From assembly GCF_000739775.1 (NCBI RefSeq), contig NZ_BBJH01000015.1, positions 124,001-188,000 on the forward strand: 64,000 bases of DNA, given 5' to 3'. Source of the DNA: Paraburkholderia heleia NBRC 101817. Lineage in GTDB: Bacteria; Pseudomonadota; Gammaproteobacteria; Burkholderiales; Burkholderiaceae. Both the position numbers and the translations under genes were made by a program. Shown here piece by piece: positions 44,805-56,244 of the stretch (its first letter is position 1; every line of letters begins with the position of its first letter). The notes beneath the pieces were generated by a model. That model had not been told where the DNA came from, did not search any database, and was given only the letters and a program-made list of their open reading frames with translations.

Positions 44805-45422
44805 CGAGAAGGCCCGGGGCGTGGTCCCGCGCAAGTGGCGAAGCATGGCGATCGCATCGCGTGGCCGCCCACGCTCGCGGCCAAACGCGCAGGATCGTTG
44901 CAGGCGCAACATTTCCGCTTTGCCATACGCGAGACGGGTTCCGGCGCACTCCATTGTTTCGTGCTGGACTGCTCGGCTTCGATGCTCGCGCGCGGCCAGC
45001 TCGCGCTCGCCAAGGGTTTGCTGATCGCGCTGTTCGACCGCGCCCGCGCCGAGCGTGTGGAAGTGGCGCTGGTCGCTTTCGGCGGCGCGGGCGCCGAAAC
45101 GCGCTTCGGTCCCGCGGTGCCGCGCTGGTGGAACGAGCGCTGGATCGAGCCGGTCGGCGGGGGCGGCGGCACGCCGCTCGAAGCAGGGATCGGCCGCGCG
45201 GCGCAAGTGCTCGAAACCGCTGCGCGCCGCGATCCGGCGCGCGCGCGCCATCTCTGGCTGTTCACCGACGGCCGCACGACGCAGTGGCCCGCGCGGCCAC
45301 GCTACGCCGACCACGTCACGGTGATCGATTGCGAACTTGGCGCGCTGCGCCTGGGGCGCTGCGAGGCGCTCGCACGAGCCTGGGCCGGCGAGTGCCTGGA
45401 CGCTCAGGCGCTGCTCGCCTGA
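44751..45422 (+). CDS. chlD: VWA domain, -1-frame extension of chlD
   Basis: The -1 frame is open from the slip site to 45422 and encodes a basic linker (TRRAPAAAF and after), then a von Willebrand A domain with the MIDAS motif DCSAS in [39 protein letters not shown], and [11 protein letters not shown]. It completes the ChlD (D-subunit) architecture. No ATG with a ribosome site begins this part; the first in-frame start codon is GTG at 44835, well inside the linker, so production mainly by frameshifting from the upstream ATPase is favoured over independent initiation. Confidence 0.88.
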   Translation, partial: TLTRRAPAAAFAQGGARRREGPGRGPAQVAKHGDRIAWPPTLAAKRAGSLQAQHFRFAIRETGSGALHCFVLDCSASMLARGQLALAKGLLIALFDRARAERVEVALVAFGGAGAETRFGPAVPRWWNERWIEPVGGGGGTPLEAGIGRAAQVLETAARRDPARARHLWLFTDGRTTQWPARPRYADHVTVIDCELGALRLGRCEALARAWAGECLDAQALLA

Positions 45423-45429
45423 ACGCGCG

Positions 45430-46386
45430 TCAGCGCATGCTGCCGGTCCAGTACAGCACGTCGTCCTGACGATCGAATATGTAGACTTTCATCGCCATCT
45501 GCTCGGCGGGCGAGAGGCGGTCGAGTTCGAGACCGAGCGTCGCTTGCTCGGGGGCGCCCGCTTCCGCCTGCACGTTGCGGATGACCGCCGTGGTTGCGAT
45601 CGCCGTAATGTTGTCGGCCGAACGCAGCTGGAATGCCACGCGCAGCCGCTCGCCAGGCTTGCCGAGCGCCCACGCGGCGCTCACTGAAAGCCCGAGCGCG
45701 CTGATCCCGCGTGCGAGCGCCACGCCGTCATAACCCCCGCCTTCCTCGCCGATGCCGTAGCGCACGGGAAATTGCGCGCGCACGCGAATCGAGCGGCGTT
45801 CGCGCAGGCGGCGGATGTTGGCGGGCTTCGACAGCACGAGGTAGTCGAGGGGCGACTGACTGTGCGCATGCACGGTGCATACGAAGCGATAGACGGCCTG
45901 GCTCGCAAGTGCGACGATCTCCACGTTTTCGCCCGGCGTGATGGCGATGGGTCGGCCGTCGACATAGGGCGTCGTCACGAAGAGCGCTTCGTTCGGCGCG
46001 AAGCCGATCAGGCGGCACGGTTGCATCGGCGCGCCGCTTGCGCCCATCAGCGGGCGCAAGCCCATCAGCGTGCCGATGTTCAGGTGCATGGCGCGCGTGG
46101 TGGCGGCTGGATCGCCGGCATCGATCGTGGCCGCGGCACTCTGCGGGGCAACCTCGGGCCTTTCCACGTCGCCGCGATGCGGCGCGAAGTGCTGAAACAG
46201 AAAGTCGCGCTCCGCTTCGCCCACCAGCACCGCGCCGGCATCGAGCAGCAACGCGCCGTCGCGATCGACGACCGGCCAGGCGAGCGGCTCGCCTACCGGC
46301 AGGGCGGCCGGCGTGAGCGGGGCGGCTTCGATTGCGGTGGCGCCGCCGCTGGCTTCGGCTTGAGCTTCGGTGGTCAGGTTGGTCAT
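45430..46386 (-). CDS. YcgR-like PilZ-domain protein
   Basis: A 318-residue protein with a YcgR-type N-terminal domain (residues 80-195; MHLNIGTLMGLRPLMG, CRLIGFAPNEALFVTTPY) and a C-terminal PilZ domain (195-310). The c-di-GMP-binding arginines are kept in RERRSIRVRAQFPVRYG, but the second motif, normally D/N-x-S-x-x-G, reads GISALG, lacking the acidic/amide residue. Such proteins usually slow flagella. It is divergent from a diguanylate cyclase, so the pair may work together. The ATG at 46386 is preferred to an in-frame one at 46440. It interrupts the cobalamin cluster. Confidence 0.87.
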   Translation of the reverse strand: MTNLTTEAQAEASGGATAIEAAPLTPAALPVGEPLAWPVVDRDGALLLDAGAVLVGEAERDFLFQHFAPHRGDVERPEVAPQSAAATIDAGDPAATTRAMHLNIGTLMGLRPLMGASGAPMQPCRLIGFAPNEALFVTTPYVDGRPIAITPGENVEIVALASQAVYRFVCTVHAHSQSPLDYLVLSKPANIRRLRERRSIRVRAQFPVRYGIGEEGGGYDGVALARGISALGLSVSAAWALGKPGERLRVAFQLRSADNITAIATTAVIRNVQAEAGAPEQATLGLELDRLSPAEQMAMKVYIFDRQDDVLYWTGSMR

Positions 46387-46588
46387 CGGCGCAGGGTGGT
46401 CGGTGAGCGTTCGCGTCGCGAATCGACATCGCGGGTTCACCTGGTTTACGGCGCTGTGGCCGGGAAATTAAGGGCGTGCCGCCAATCGAAAGCAATTGCG
46501 CAAGCGGCAGTATGATGAATGCCGCGTGCCACCAGTAATCGGTCGGCAGGCGCAGCAAACCTGACTGCGGAGCAAGAGGAAACGCCTC

Positions 46589-48160
<1,572 letters not shown>

Positions 48161-48172
48161 GCGCGGTTTTCC

Positions 48173-49882
48173 TTAGGTATCCTCGCGATACCAGCGCGGC
48201 GTATAAATCCACTCGCCGCCGTCGGCGCAGGCGAACCCGCGCGTGGCCGACGATCCGACGATCACCATCGTGCGCATATCGACATCCGCCGGGCGCAGTT
48301 CGCCTAGCGTCGTGGCGCGCAGCGTCTCGCCGGGGCGGCCCACGTCGCGCCCCAGCACCACGCGCGTGTGCGGCGCGCGCACGCTGCGCACGATCTCCAG
48401 CGCGCGCTCGAGCTGCCATGGCCGCGCGCGAGAGATGGGGTTGTAGAACGCCATCACGAGATCGGCTTGCGCCGCGTGCAGCAGGCGCTTTTCGATCACC
48501 GCCCATGGCTTCAGGTTGTCGGAAAGCGAAAGCATGCAGAAGTCGTGGCCGAGCGGCGCGCCGACTCGCGCCGCCGTGGCGAGCGCAGCGCAAACGCCAG
48601 GCACGATCGCCAGCTCGACGGCATGCCAGCGTGCGTCGTCCGAACCTTCGAGTGCTTCGAGCACGGCGGCCGCCATGGCGAACACACCGGGGTCGCCCGA
48701 CGAGACCACGGCCACGCGCCGCCCCTCGCTCGCCATCTCGAACGCATGGCGCGCGCGTTGCAGTTCTTCACGGTTGTCGGTGGCGTGGCGCTGCTGGTCC
48801 GCGCGAAACGGGCCCGCCATCTCCACATAGGTCGCGTAGCCGACGATGTCGGTGGCGCTGTCGAGCGCGGCGCGCGCGGCGGGCGTGAGCAGATCGGCCC
48901 GGCCGGGGCCGAGGCCGAGCACCGTGAGCTTGCCGCGCGCGCGGCCCAGCGCGAGCGGGTCGAGCGGCGTGGCCGCGCAGGCGAGGGCGACGCCGTTTTC
49001 GTTCGGCGCGTAACGCTCGACGTTTGCCGCAAGGTTGAGCGCGGCGAGCGTGGCTTGCGGTGTGTTCTCCGCGCTATCGGCGAAGCGCAGCGGCACGCCG
49101 AGTTCCGTTGCCGCCTGGGCGAGCGACGCCTCGCGCATGTACGCGGAAGGGGCGACGAGCGCCGCGAGTGCGAGCGGCGCGAGGCCGTGCGCGTCGAGTG
49201 CGTGGCGCACGCTTTCGGCAAGCGCTGCCTGCCGTGCGCCCACGGCTGCAACGATGCTGCGCGGATGAATCACGAGGTCGTCGGGGCTGCCGTTCCAGGC
49301 TTGCGCGCTCACGCGTATGGCATGGCGGGCCGAGGCGTCGAGCGGCAGGTCGACGTTTTCGAGCCACGGCGCTTGCCCGTCCACGCGAGTCGTTGCGCCC
49401 GCAAGCAAATCGGAGACGAAGCGCTTGCCATGCGCGAGGCTCGCAAGCGCATAGCCCGCAGGCGGATTGAGCAGGCACGTGCCGAAGCGCAATTCGCCGC
49501 TCGTAGTAATGGCGGGCGCAACCGCGAGTGCGGCGCCAATTTCGCGCGCCATGACGTTCACGCCGGTCAGTCCGCCGAGCAGCGGCACGACGGCGCTGCC
49601 GTCTTCGGCGAGTGCGAGCACAGGCGGCTCCGCGCCCTTGTTCGCGAGCAGCGGCGCGAGGCAGCGGATCACGATGCCCGCCGCGCACAGCGCGACGATA
49701 GGCACGCCGCGCGTATAGCATTCGCGCAAATGCGTGCCAAGTTCGTTGAACGCGACATCGCCGGCCACGCGGCCCTGCAACGCATGGACCTGCGCGCCTG
49801 GGTAAAGCGTCTGCACGCGCCGCGCCGTGGCGAGCGCGCCGGGCCCGAGGATGACGATGGCGGGCGGCGTCACGACTGCCAT
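48173..49882 (-). CDS. cobJ: CbiG-CobJ fusion: precorrin-3B C17-methyltransferase
   Basis: A 569-residue fusion. Residues 1-330 are CbiG-like: an N-terminal part ([38 protein letters not shown]), a middle part and a CobE/CbiG C-terminal domain ([19 protein letters not shown]). Residues 335-569 are a SAM-dependent tetrapyrrole methylase ([59 protein letters not shown]) matching CobJ, which methylates C17 and contracts the ring. The 13-bp overlap with cobI indicates coupling. The CobE-like domain is a second copy next to stand-alone cobE at 37692. Confidence 0.93.
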   Translation of the reverse strand: MAVVTPPAIVILGPGALATARRVQTLYPGAQVHALQGRVAGDVAFNELGTHLRECYTRGVPIVALCAAGIVIRCLAPLLANKGAEPPVLALAEDGSAVVPLLGGLTGVNVMAREIGAALAVAPAITTSGELRFGTCLLNPPAGYALASLAHGKRFVSDLLAGATTRVDGQAPWLENVDLPLDASARHAIRVSAQAWNGSPDDLVIHPRSIVAAVGARQAALAESVRHALDAHGLAPLALAALVAPSAYMREASLAQAATELGVPLRFADSAENTPQATLAALNLAANVERYAPNENGVALACAATPLDPLALGRARGKLTVLGLGPGRADLLTPAARAALDSATDIVGYATYVEMAGPFRADQQRHATDNREELQRARHAFEMASEGRRVAVVSSGDPGVFAMAAAVLEALEGSDDARWHAVELAIVPGVCAALATAARVGAPLGHDFCMLSLSDNLKPWAVIEKRLLHAAQADLVMAFYNPISRARPWQLERALEIVRSVRAPHTRVVLGRDVGRPGETLRATTLGELRPADVDMRTMVIVGSSATRGFACADGGEWIYTPRWYREDT

Positions 49883-50601
49883 TTCGCCCCCGGCACGACG
49901 AGCAGCGAGAAGTAGGGCGAGGCCATCGGATCGACGTCGTCGAGCGGGACGATGCGCTGGTTCGCCATCGTTGCGCGCTCGACGTACAGCGCGCGATGCG
50001 CGAGGCCCAGTTCGCCCAGCACGCGGCGCACCTTGTCGAAGTTGCGGCCCAGTTTCATGATGACCGCGGCGTCCGCATCGGCCAGACGCCGGCGCAATTC
50101 GTCCTCGGGCAGCACGCCCGAAAGCACGGCGAGGCTCTGGTTACGGTAGACGAGCGGCACGCCCAGCACCGCCGCGCCGCCCAGCATCGAGCACACGCCC
50201 GGCACGACTTCGGCCTCGTAGCGCGCGGCGAGGCGGTCGTGCAGATACATGTACGAGCCATAGAAGAAGGGATCGCCTTCGCAGATCACGGCCACGTCGC
50301 GTCCGGCGTCGAGATGGCGCGACAGCATGTGCGCCGCGCCGTCGTAGAAGTCGGCGATGATCGCTTCGTACGAGAGCGGCGGTTCGAGCGCTTCGGTCGT
50401 CACGGGATACACGAGGGGCAGGCGTTCCTGCTGCGCTTCGAGATGGGCTTCGACAATGCCGAACGCATTGCCTTTCTTGCCCTTCGCGACGAAATACGCG
50501 ACCACGGGCGCGGCCTTGAGCAGGCGCAGCGCCTTGAGCGTGAGCAGTTCGGGGTCGCCCGGGCCGACGCCAATGCCGTGCAGACGTCCTTTGCGGATCA
50601 T
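49870..50601 (-). CDS. cobI: Precorrin-2 C20-methyltransferase CobI
   Basis: A 243-residue SAM-dependent methylase adding the C20 methyl of precorrin-2. The tetrapyrrole methylase signature is at the N-terminus ([18 protein letters not shown]), and [20 protein letters not shown] and [13 protein letters not shown] follow. It begins directly after the cobH stop and overlaps cobJ. Confidence 0.96.
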   Translation of the reverse strand: MIRKGRLHGIGVGPGDPELLTLKALRLLKAAPVVAYFVAKGKKGNAFGIVEAHLEAQQERLPLVYPVTTEALEPPLSYEAIIADFYDGAAHMLSRHLDAGRDVAVICEGDPFFYGSYMYLHDRLAARYEAEVVPGVCSMLGGAAVLGVPLVYRNQSLAVLSGVLPEDELRRRLADADAAVIMKLGRNFDKVRRVLGELGLAHRALYVERATMANQRIVPLDDVDPMASPYFSLLVVPGAKWQS

Positions 50602-51228
50602 TTATTCGGTCTCCGAAGCGAGTGCGTTGACGGCGGCGGCGGCCATCGCGCTGCCGCCACGGCGGCCGTGCACGACGACGAATGGCACGCCGTAGCGCTC
50701 GGCCGCGAGCTGCGCCTTGGACTCGGCTGCGCCGACAAAGCCGACGGGAAAGCCGAGGATCAGCGCGGGGCGCGGCGCGCCGGCGGCAATCATGTCGAGC
50801 AGATGAAAGAGCGCAGTGGGTGCATTGCCGATCGCCACGACGCTGCCCGCGAGGTGCGGCCGCCACAGTTCGAGCGCGGCCGCCGAGCGCGTGTTGCCAA
50901 GTTCGCGGGCGAGCGTGGGCACGGTGGGATCGTCGAGCGTGCAGATCACGGCGTTGTTCGCCGGCAGGCGCGCGCGCGTGACGCCATAGGCGACCATCTT
51001 CGCGTCGCAGAGGATCGGCGCTCCGCCCGCGAGCGCGTTGCGGCCCGCCGTGCCCGCGCCGGCGGAAAACGCGAGGTCGGCGACGACGTCCACCATGCCG
51101 CATGCATGAATCACGCGCACGGCGAGTTTTTCGAGGTCGGCGGGAATGCGCGAAAGGTCGGCTTCGGCGCGGATTGTCGCGAACGACTCGCGATAGATCG
51201 CCTGGCCGTCGCGGATGTAATCAGACAT
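50602..51228 (-). CDS. cobH: Precorrin-8X methylmutase CobH
   Basis: A 208-residue enzyme that moves the C11 methyl to C12 to give hydrogenobyrinic acid. The catalytic histidine is in RVIHACGMVDV (near residue 41), and LAGGAPILCDAKMVAYGVTR and GFPVGFVGAAESK are family stretches. The 8-bp overlap with cobG places it second in the riboswitch-controlled minus-strand operon cobG-cobH-cobI-cobJ. Confidence 0.97.
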   Translation of the reverse strand: MSDYIRDGQAIYRESFATIRAEADLSRIPADLEKLAVRVIHACGMVDVVADLAFSAGAGTAGRNALAGGAPILCDAKMVAYGVTRARLPANNAVICTLDDPTVPTLARELGNTRSAAALELWRPHLAGSVVAIGNAPTALFHLLDMIAAGAPRPALILGFPVGFVGAAESKAQLAAERYGVPFVVVHGRRGGSAMAAAAVNALASETE

Positions 51229-52618
51229 CTTGGGTGCTCCGGGGCCGCTGCGTGAGTGCTCGTGCAGCGGCTTCGATCGTCAGGTTGCGCGCGACGGGCT
51301 CGCCAAAGCGCTGGCCGAAGCCGCTTTGGGTGTCGTCGCGCCGGTACAGGTCGTAGTGGTCTGGGGCGCTTGCTAGCAGCGTGAACGGCGCGCAATGCGC
51401 GGCCGCGCAGGAGCGCTCGCAACCGGTGAGGTGGGCTTCGGCGTCGGGCGGCAGCAGGGCGGCGAGGCGCTGGGCGTCGGCTTTCGTGTCCGCGCGGCTT
51501 TTTGCGCATCCCGTCGAGCCCGTGCACGCGATGAGGCGCGCGAGCGGATCAGTGCGCGAAACGACGAGCCCGAGCGCGCTCAGGCGTTCGAGCGCGGCGG
51601 GCATGGCGTGCGCGGCCACACCGGGCAGCAGCACGCCTTGCCATGGTGTCACGCGCAACGTTGCATCGCCGGAGTCTTCCGCGAGCGCGGCGAGGGCGCG
51701 CAGTGTGTGCGCGTCGATACGCCCGAGCGCGGGCTGCGCGCCCACGTAGCCGCTGCCGTCGGCGTGCAGCGTGTGCGCGCCGAGGCGCAAGTCGGCAGGG
51801 CTCGCCGCGCGGCGCCACGCGCGCAGTGTGGCCTCGTCACGCATCAGCGCGCGTTGGCCATGCTGTTGCGCGCGCTGTAGCAGCGCATCGAGCGAGTGAG
51901 CGGCCAGCACGTGGCGCATGCGCGTTGCGTCCGTGCCTGCAAGATCGAGGAACGCGTGCAGCAGCGCCCGCACCGATGCGCAAACGTCCTCGGCGGCGAG
52001 CATGCCGACTGGCTGCGCCGAGGGGCATCCCGCGAGGCCAACGGCGAAGCGCATCGGCGCGCCGTGCGGCAGCGCGGCGAGCCAGATGTCGTGCGCATGC
52101 TCGAGCATCGCCATGCGCTCGCCGCCATCCAGCTGGAGCGCGAACTTCGGTGAGAGCGCGGCGCAACGCGGCTCGCGCTGCATCATGTCGATGAGCGCGG
52201 CGGCGACTTCCGTCGTGTCACACCAGGCGTTCGGGTCGAGGCCCGCGAGCGGGCTCAGCATCACGTTGCGCAATTCGTCGGCGGCGCAGGCGCGCTCGAC
52301 CGGGCTCGCGGCTTCGATGCCGGCGGGGCCGAGGCCCGCGCCGATCAGCGTGGCGCTCAACGCCGCTTCCTCGCCGGCGCGCACGCCGCGAATCTGCACG
52401 TTCGCACGATTGGTCAGTTCGAGCACGCCGCTCGCGTGCGTCGACGCAGCGTTGGCGAGGGCGCGCGCATGCGCGGCGCTCAGCACGCCGCCAGGCAGAC
52501 GGATGCGGCACAGGCCGCCGTCGCGCGCCGGGACCACGCGCACGAGCCCCGGGCACGCCGAGGGGCGGAGCACGGCCAGTGCAGCAGCGGGCGAGACGGG
52601 CTTCGTTTCGTGTTTCAA
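51221..52618 (-). CDS. cobG: Precorrin-3B synthase CobG
   Basis: A 465-residue nitrite/sulfite-reductase-like protein that hydroxylates C20 and forms the gamma-lactone with oxygen, marking the aerobic pathway. The Fe-S cysteines lie in IACTGSTGCAKSRA and LTGCERSCAAAH near residues 365-410. LELTNRANVQIRGV is the N-terminal family stretch. First gene of the operon behind the riboswitch at 52725-52880. Confidence 0.95.
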   Translation of the reverse strand: MKHETKPVSPAAALAVLRPSACPGLVRVVPARDGGLCRIRLPGGVLSAAHARALANAASTHASGVLELTNRANVQIRGVRAGEEAALSATLIGAGLGPAGIEAASPVERACAADELRNVMLSPLAGLDPNAWCDTTEVAAALIDMMQREPRCAALSPKFALQLDGGERMAMLEHAHDIWLAALPHGAPMRFAVGLAGCPSAQPVGMLAAEDVCASVRALLHAFLDLAGTDATRMRHVLAAHSLDALLQRAQQHGQRALMRDEATLRAWRRAASPADLRLGAHTLHADGSGYVGAQPALGRIDAHTLRALAALAEDSGDATLRVTPWQGVLLPGVAAHAMPAALERLSALGLVVSRTDPLARLIACTGSTGCAKSRADTKADAQRLAALLPPDAEAHLTGCERSCAAAHCAPFTLLASAPDHYDLYRRDDTQSGFGQRFGEPVARNLTIEAAARALTQRPRSTQDV

Positions 52619-52724
52619 GGCAATACCGGGTAAGCATCACGCTGGCGCGGCGCGCTGCCCGCACGGCAGGCGGGAAACGGCAGCGATATCGGTACACCCC
52701 GCCCGATATGGCTTTGCGCGAACA

Positions 52725-52880
52725 TTCGGCCGGCAGGTTTCCTGGCTCGCAGGTCGTCGACCGCATCGGCCTTCCCGGTAATACCAGTGGCTTGGGTGGA
52801 TGCGGTCTCGCTGCTTACAGTCGCGGGGGCGGCCACAGATTGCTGTGTTCCCTTAAATGCCCTAAAGGCGCCGGCGGACA
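52725..52880 (-). promoter_or_regulatory. Cobalamin riboswitch controlling cobG-cobH-cobI-cobJ
   Basis: Read on the minus strand the aptamer landmarks appear in order: AAGGGAACACAGC, GCCCCCGCGACTGTAAGC, AGCCACTG, CGGGAAGGC, and the B12 box GAGCCAGGAAACCTGCCGG (just one base off the usual form). A CATAAT -10-like box lies just upstream near 52886-52891. It is followed by about 105 bases to the cobG start. Confidence 0.94.
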
Positions 52881-52984
52881 CGGTATTATGCCCGTTTTCG
52901 CGCGCGCGCCGCCCCGCAATCGGGTCGCAGGCGCGCGGCGGCATAGAGAATCAGGTCATAACGCAGGCAACATCGGGAGAGCGA

Positions 52985-54211
52985 ATGCAGGGCGCGCAGG
53001 CATGGCTGACGGTGGTAGGCATAGGCGACGACGGCTACGCGGGGCTCGGGCGCGCCGCCCGGCGCGCGCTGTTCGACGCGGTCATCGTGACAGGCGGCGA
53101 ACGCCATCTCGCGATGCTGCCCTCGCGCGTGCGCGCGCGTCGCGAAGCGTGGCCACAGCCGTTCAGCGTCGATGCGCTGCTTGCGCACCGGGAGTCGAAT
53201 GCGCCCGTGTGCGTGCTCGCGAGCGGCGACCCCATGCTGTTCGGCGTAGGCGCGACGCTCGCGCGCCGCGTGGCGCCCGGTGAAATGCGCGTGCTGCCCG
53301 CGCCGTCGTCGCTCTCGCTCGCGGCGGCGCGCAAGGGGTGGGCCTTGCAGGATGCGGCGATGGTCTCGCTCGTCGGCCGTCCGCTCGATGCGCTGCGCCG
53401 TCATCTGTACGCGCGCTCGCGTGTGCTCGCGCTGAGCGCGGATGGGCGCACGCCCGCGGCGCTTGCGGCGTTGCTCGCCGAAGCGGGCTTCGGCGCCACG
53501 CGTCTTGCCGTGTTCGAGCATCTGGGCGGCCCGCTCGAACGGCGCATCGAAGGCCGCGCCGATGCGTGGCACGTCGAAGAAGCCGCAGCGCTCAATCTCG
53601 TCGCGTTCGAATGCGCAAGCGATAGTCCGCAAGCGCTCGCGCGCGGCTGGACGCTCACGCCCGGCCTTCCCGACGAAGCCTATCGCCATGACGGCCAGAT
53701 CACGAAGCGCGACGTGCGTGCGCTCACGCTCGCGCGTCTCGCGCCGACGCCCGGCGCGCTGCTCTGGGACGTGGGCGCGGGCAGCGGCTCGATCGGCATC
53801 GAGTGGATGCGCTCGCACGCCGCTTGCCGCGCGATCGCGATCGAGGCGCACGCCGGGCGTCAACGCTTCATCGAGCACAATCGCGCGGCGTTGGGCGTGC
53901 CCGGTCTGCAACTCGTTGCGGGCCGCGCGCCCGACGCGCTCGCGGGGCTCGCTGCGCCCGACGCGGTCTTCATCGGCGGCGGCGTAACCGCGCCCGGCGT
54001 GCTGGACGCGTGCTGGGCGGCGCTCGCGAGCGGCGGGCGGATCGTCGCGAACGCGGTGACGGTGCAGAGCGAAGCGGCACTCGTGGCATGGCGCGCGCAG
54101 CACGGCGGCACGCTCACGCGCATCGGTATCGGCGAGGCGCAGCCGCTGGGCGGCTTCGACACCTGGCGTCAGGCCTTGCCCGTCACGCTCTACGAGGCCG
54201 TCAAGCCATGA
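52985..54211 (+). CDS. cobL: Precorrin-6Y C5,15-methyltransferase (decarboxylating) CobL
   Basis: A 408-residue two-domain enzyme: an N-terminal tetrapyrrole methylase (CbiE-like, residues 1-200; [20 protein letters not shown]) and a C-terminal Rossmann methylase (CbiT-like, 215-400; [20 protein letters not shown]). It methylates C5 and C15 and decarboxylates the C12 acetate. GGGAGA precedes the ATG; the upstream in-frame extension (52787) runs into the riboswitch. It overlaps cobK by ATGA. Confidence 0.95.
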   Translation: MQGAQAWLTVVGIGDDGYAGLGRAARRALFDAVIVTGGERHLAMLPSRVRARREAWPQPFSVDALLAHRESNAPVCVLASGDPMLFGVGATLARRVAPGEMRVLPAPSSLSLAAARKGWALQDAAMVSLVGRPLDALRRHLYARSRVLALSADGRTPAALAALLAEAGFGATRLAVFEHLGGPLERRIEGRADAWHVEEAAALNLVAFECASDSPQALARGWTLTPGLPDEAYRHDGQITKRDVRALTLARLAPTPGALLWDVGAGSGSIGIEWMRSHAACRAIAIEAHAGRQRFIEHNRAALGVPGLQLVAGRAPDALAGLAAPDAVFIGGGVTAPGVLDACWAALASGGRIVANAVTVQSEAALVAWRAQHGGTLTRIGIGEAQPLGGFDTWRQALPVTLYEAVKP

Positions 54212-54933
54212 CGGCGCGCATCCTGCTGCTCGGCGGCACGGGCGATGCGCTGGCGATCGCGCGCACGCTGGGCCCCCAGCACGTGTACTCGCTCGCGGGC
54301 CTTGGCCGCGTGCCCGCCGATCTTGCCTGCGCGGTGCGGGTGGGCGGCTTTGGCGGGGCAGAAGGGCTCGCGCGCTTTCTCCGCGACGCAAACATCGCAC
54401 TCGTCTTCGACGCCACGCATCCCTATGCCGCGCAGATCAGCGCCAACGCGGCGCGCGCATGCATGGCGGCCCGCGTGCCGTACTGGGCGCTGCGGCGTGC
54501 GCCGTGGCAGGCGCTGCCCGCCGACGACTGGCGCCTGGTGGGCGGCTGGAGCGGCGTAGCCGAGGCGATCGCGCCGTTCGCGCGCCCGCTCTTCACGCTC
54601 GGGCGCGAGCCGCTTGCGCATCTGAACGACGTGCCGCCGCAGCAGTTCTGGACGATCCGTTGCCTCGAAGCGCACCCCGGCCACGCCCGCGCGCGCATCA
54701 TCGACGCGCGCGGGCCGTTCACCGCCGACGGCGAACGCGCGCTCTTTACCGAAGCGTGCATCGACGTCGTGGTCAGCAAGAACAGCGGCGGCGCCGCGAC
54801 CGAAGCGAAGCTCGCCGTCGCGCGCGAAATGGGCCTGCCCGTGGTGATGATGCAGCGGCCGCCGCTGCCCGGCGCGCAACGTGAATTCGCGTCGGCGCAA
54901 GAAGCAATCGACGCGCTCGCGCACCCTATTTAG
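54208..54933 (+). CDS. cobK: Precorrin-6A reductase CobK
   Basis: A 241-residue NADPH-dependent reductase acting on the C18-C19 bond of precorrin-6A. The N-terminal Rossmann motif is [31 protein letters not shown] and [18 protein letters not shown] are family hallmarks. The ATG overlaps the cobL stop. The long frame above it (to 53803) is inside cobL. Confidence 0.95.
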   Translation: MTARILLLGGTGDALAIARTLGPQHVYSLAGLGRVPADLACAVRVGGFGGAEGLARFLRDANIALVFDATHPYAAQISANAARACMAARVPYWALRRAPWQALPADDWRLVGGWSGVAEAIAPFARPLFTLGREPLAHLNDVPPQQFWTIRCLEAHPGHARARIIDARGPFTADGERALFTEACIDVVVSKNSGGAATEAKLAVAREMGLPVVMMQRPPLPGAQREFASAQEAIDALAHPI

Positions 54934-54947
54934 CGGAGTTTCCACGC

Positions 54948-55679
54948 ATGACTGTTTTCTTCATCGGCGCGGGGCCGGGCGATCCTGAACTGATCACCGT
55001 GAAGGGCCAGCGCCTCGTGCGCAGCTGCGCCGTCATTCTCTACGCGGGCTCGCTCGTGCCGCCCGCGGTGCTCGAAGGCCACCGCGCGCACAAGGTCGTG
55101 GACACGGCGCCGCTCACGCTCGACGAGATCGTCGCGTTGCTGGAAAGCGCGCATGCCCAGGGCTTCGACGTGGCGCGCGTGCATTCGGGCGACCCGTCGC
55201 TCTATGGCGCCATCGGCGAGCAGATCCGGCGGCTGCGTATGCTCGGTATTCCTTATGAAGTCGTGCCCGGCGTGACCGCGACCGCTGCGTGCGCGGCGGC
55301 GCTCGGCAGCGAACTCACGCTGCCTGGCATTTCGCAGACGCTCATTCTCACGCGCTACGCGACGAAAACGCCGATGCCCGAAGGCGAGCAGCTAGGCGAC
55401 CTCGCACGTCACCAGGCGACGCTCGCGATTCACCTGGGCGTGCGCCATATTGCGCGCATCGTCGAGGAATTGCTGCCGCACTACGGCGAGGACTGTCCGG
55501 TCGCGGTGATCTATCGCGCGAGCTGGCCCGACGAGGAGCGCGTGACGGGCACGCTCGCGGATATCGCTCAGAAGGTGCTGGCCACGGATATCGAGCGTAC
55601 GGCGCTCATTCTCGTGGGGCGCGTGCTCGCGGCGGAAGGCTTTGCGGATTCGACGCTTTATGGGGCGGCGAAACGGTAG
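54948..55679 (+). CDS. cobM: Precorrin-4 C11-methyltransferase CobM
   Basis: A 243-residue SAM-dependent tetrapyrrole methylase adding the C11 methyl. The motifs are FIGAGPGDPELITVKGQRLV, YAGSLVPP, RVHSGDPSLYGAIGEQ and YEVVPGVTATAACAAALG. The ribosome site is in AGCGGAG. Last gene of the plus-strand cobL-cobK-cobM operon, which has no visible riboswitch of its own. Confidence 0.97.
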   Translation: MTVFFIGAGPGDPELITVKGQRLVRSCAVILYAGSLVPPAVLEGHRAHKVVDTAPLTLDEIVALLESAHAQGFDVARVHSGDPSLYGAIGEQIRRLRMLGIPYEVVPGVTATAACAAALGSELTLPGISQTLILTRYATKTPMPEGEQLGDLARHQATLAIHLGVRHIARIVEELLPHYGEDCPVAVIYRASWPDEERVTGTLADIAQKVLATDIERTALILVGRVLAAEGFADSTLYGAAKR

Positions 55680-55681
55680 GG

Positions 55682-56128
55682 CTACGAAAGCGCACGCAAG
55701 TGCGCGCGCAGCTTGTCGACCTCACCTTTGGCGAACGCTTTTTCGATTTCCTCATGCGTTTCCTGCCAGACCGGAAACGCCGCGTTGAGCAATCGATGCC
55801 CCTCGTCAGTGAGGCTCAGCAAACGGCTGCGCTTGTCTTGCGGGTCCTGCCCGATGACCACGAGGCCGCGCCGCTCCAGCGGCTTGAGCGCAGCCGTGAG
55901 CGTGGTGCGGTCCATGGCCAGCAGCGACGCCACATCTTTCATGCCAGGCGGATACGGCCGGTTCAGCGACATCAGCAGCGAAAACTGCCCGTTCGTGAGA
56001 TCGAGCGGACGCAGCGCGTCGTCGAAAATGCGTGCGAGATTACGTGCCGCCCGCTGCATATGCAGACACAGGCAGCAATCGCGCACCAATAGCGTGGTTT
56101 CGAAGGGAAGTTTCTTTGCGTGTGCCAT
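55682..56128 (-). CDS. MarR-family transcriptional regulator
   Basis: A 148-residue winged-helix repressor of the MarR family (LTNGQFSLLMSLNRP, MKDVASLLAMDRTTLTAALKPLERRGLV, and the wing DPQDKRSRLLSLTDEG). An N-terminal cysteine-rich stretch (RDCCLCLHMQRAARN) could sense electrophiles or oxidants, as in several MarR proteins. It is divergent from the YciI-GST operon. Its predicted promoter has a full consensus -35 and places the transcription start at or next to the ATG, so translation may be leaderless. Confidence 0.94.
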   Translation of the reverse strand: MAHAKKLPFETTLLVRDCCLCLHMQRAARNLARIFDDALRPLDLTNGQFSLLMSLNRPYPPGMKDVASLLAMDRTTLTAALKPLERRGLVVIGQDPQDKRSRLLSLTDEGHRLLNAAFPVWQETHEEIEKAFAKGEVDKLRAHLRALS

Positions 56129-56129
56129 G

Positions 56130-56163
56130 TTGCAATTATGTTGATATCAACCTATGCTGTCAA
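56130..56163. promoter_or_regulatory. Overlapping divergent promoters around a MarR operator
   Basis: Plus strand: TTGCAA (56130-56135), 17 bases, TATGCT (56153-56158), reading toward the YciI-GST genes. Minus strand: TTGACA (56163-56158), 17 bases, CATAAT (56140-56135), reading toward marR. The perfect palindrome GTTGATATCAAC (56140-56151) lies in both spacers, the likely site for MarR, which would block both promoters. Confidence 0.75.
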
Positions 56164-56244
56164 GGCCGGATGGGGCGACGCGCCGTTGCCCCGTTTTTGG
56201 ACCCGTTTTTCAGACCCGTAGTCAGACCAGCAGGCGGAGGACAC

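Noticed and set aside
44758..44834. Hairpin after the chlD ATPase frame as a simple transcription terminator
   Set aside because: There is no T-tract, and the slippery A7 at a 7-nt spacing and the open -1 frame beyond fit a frameshift stimulator better.
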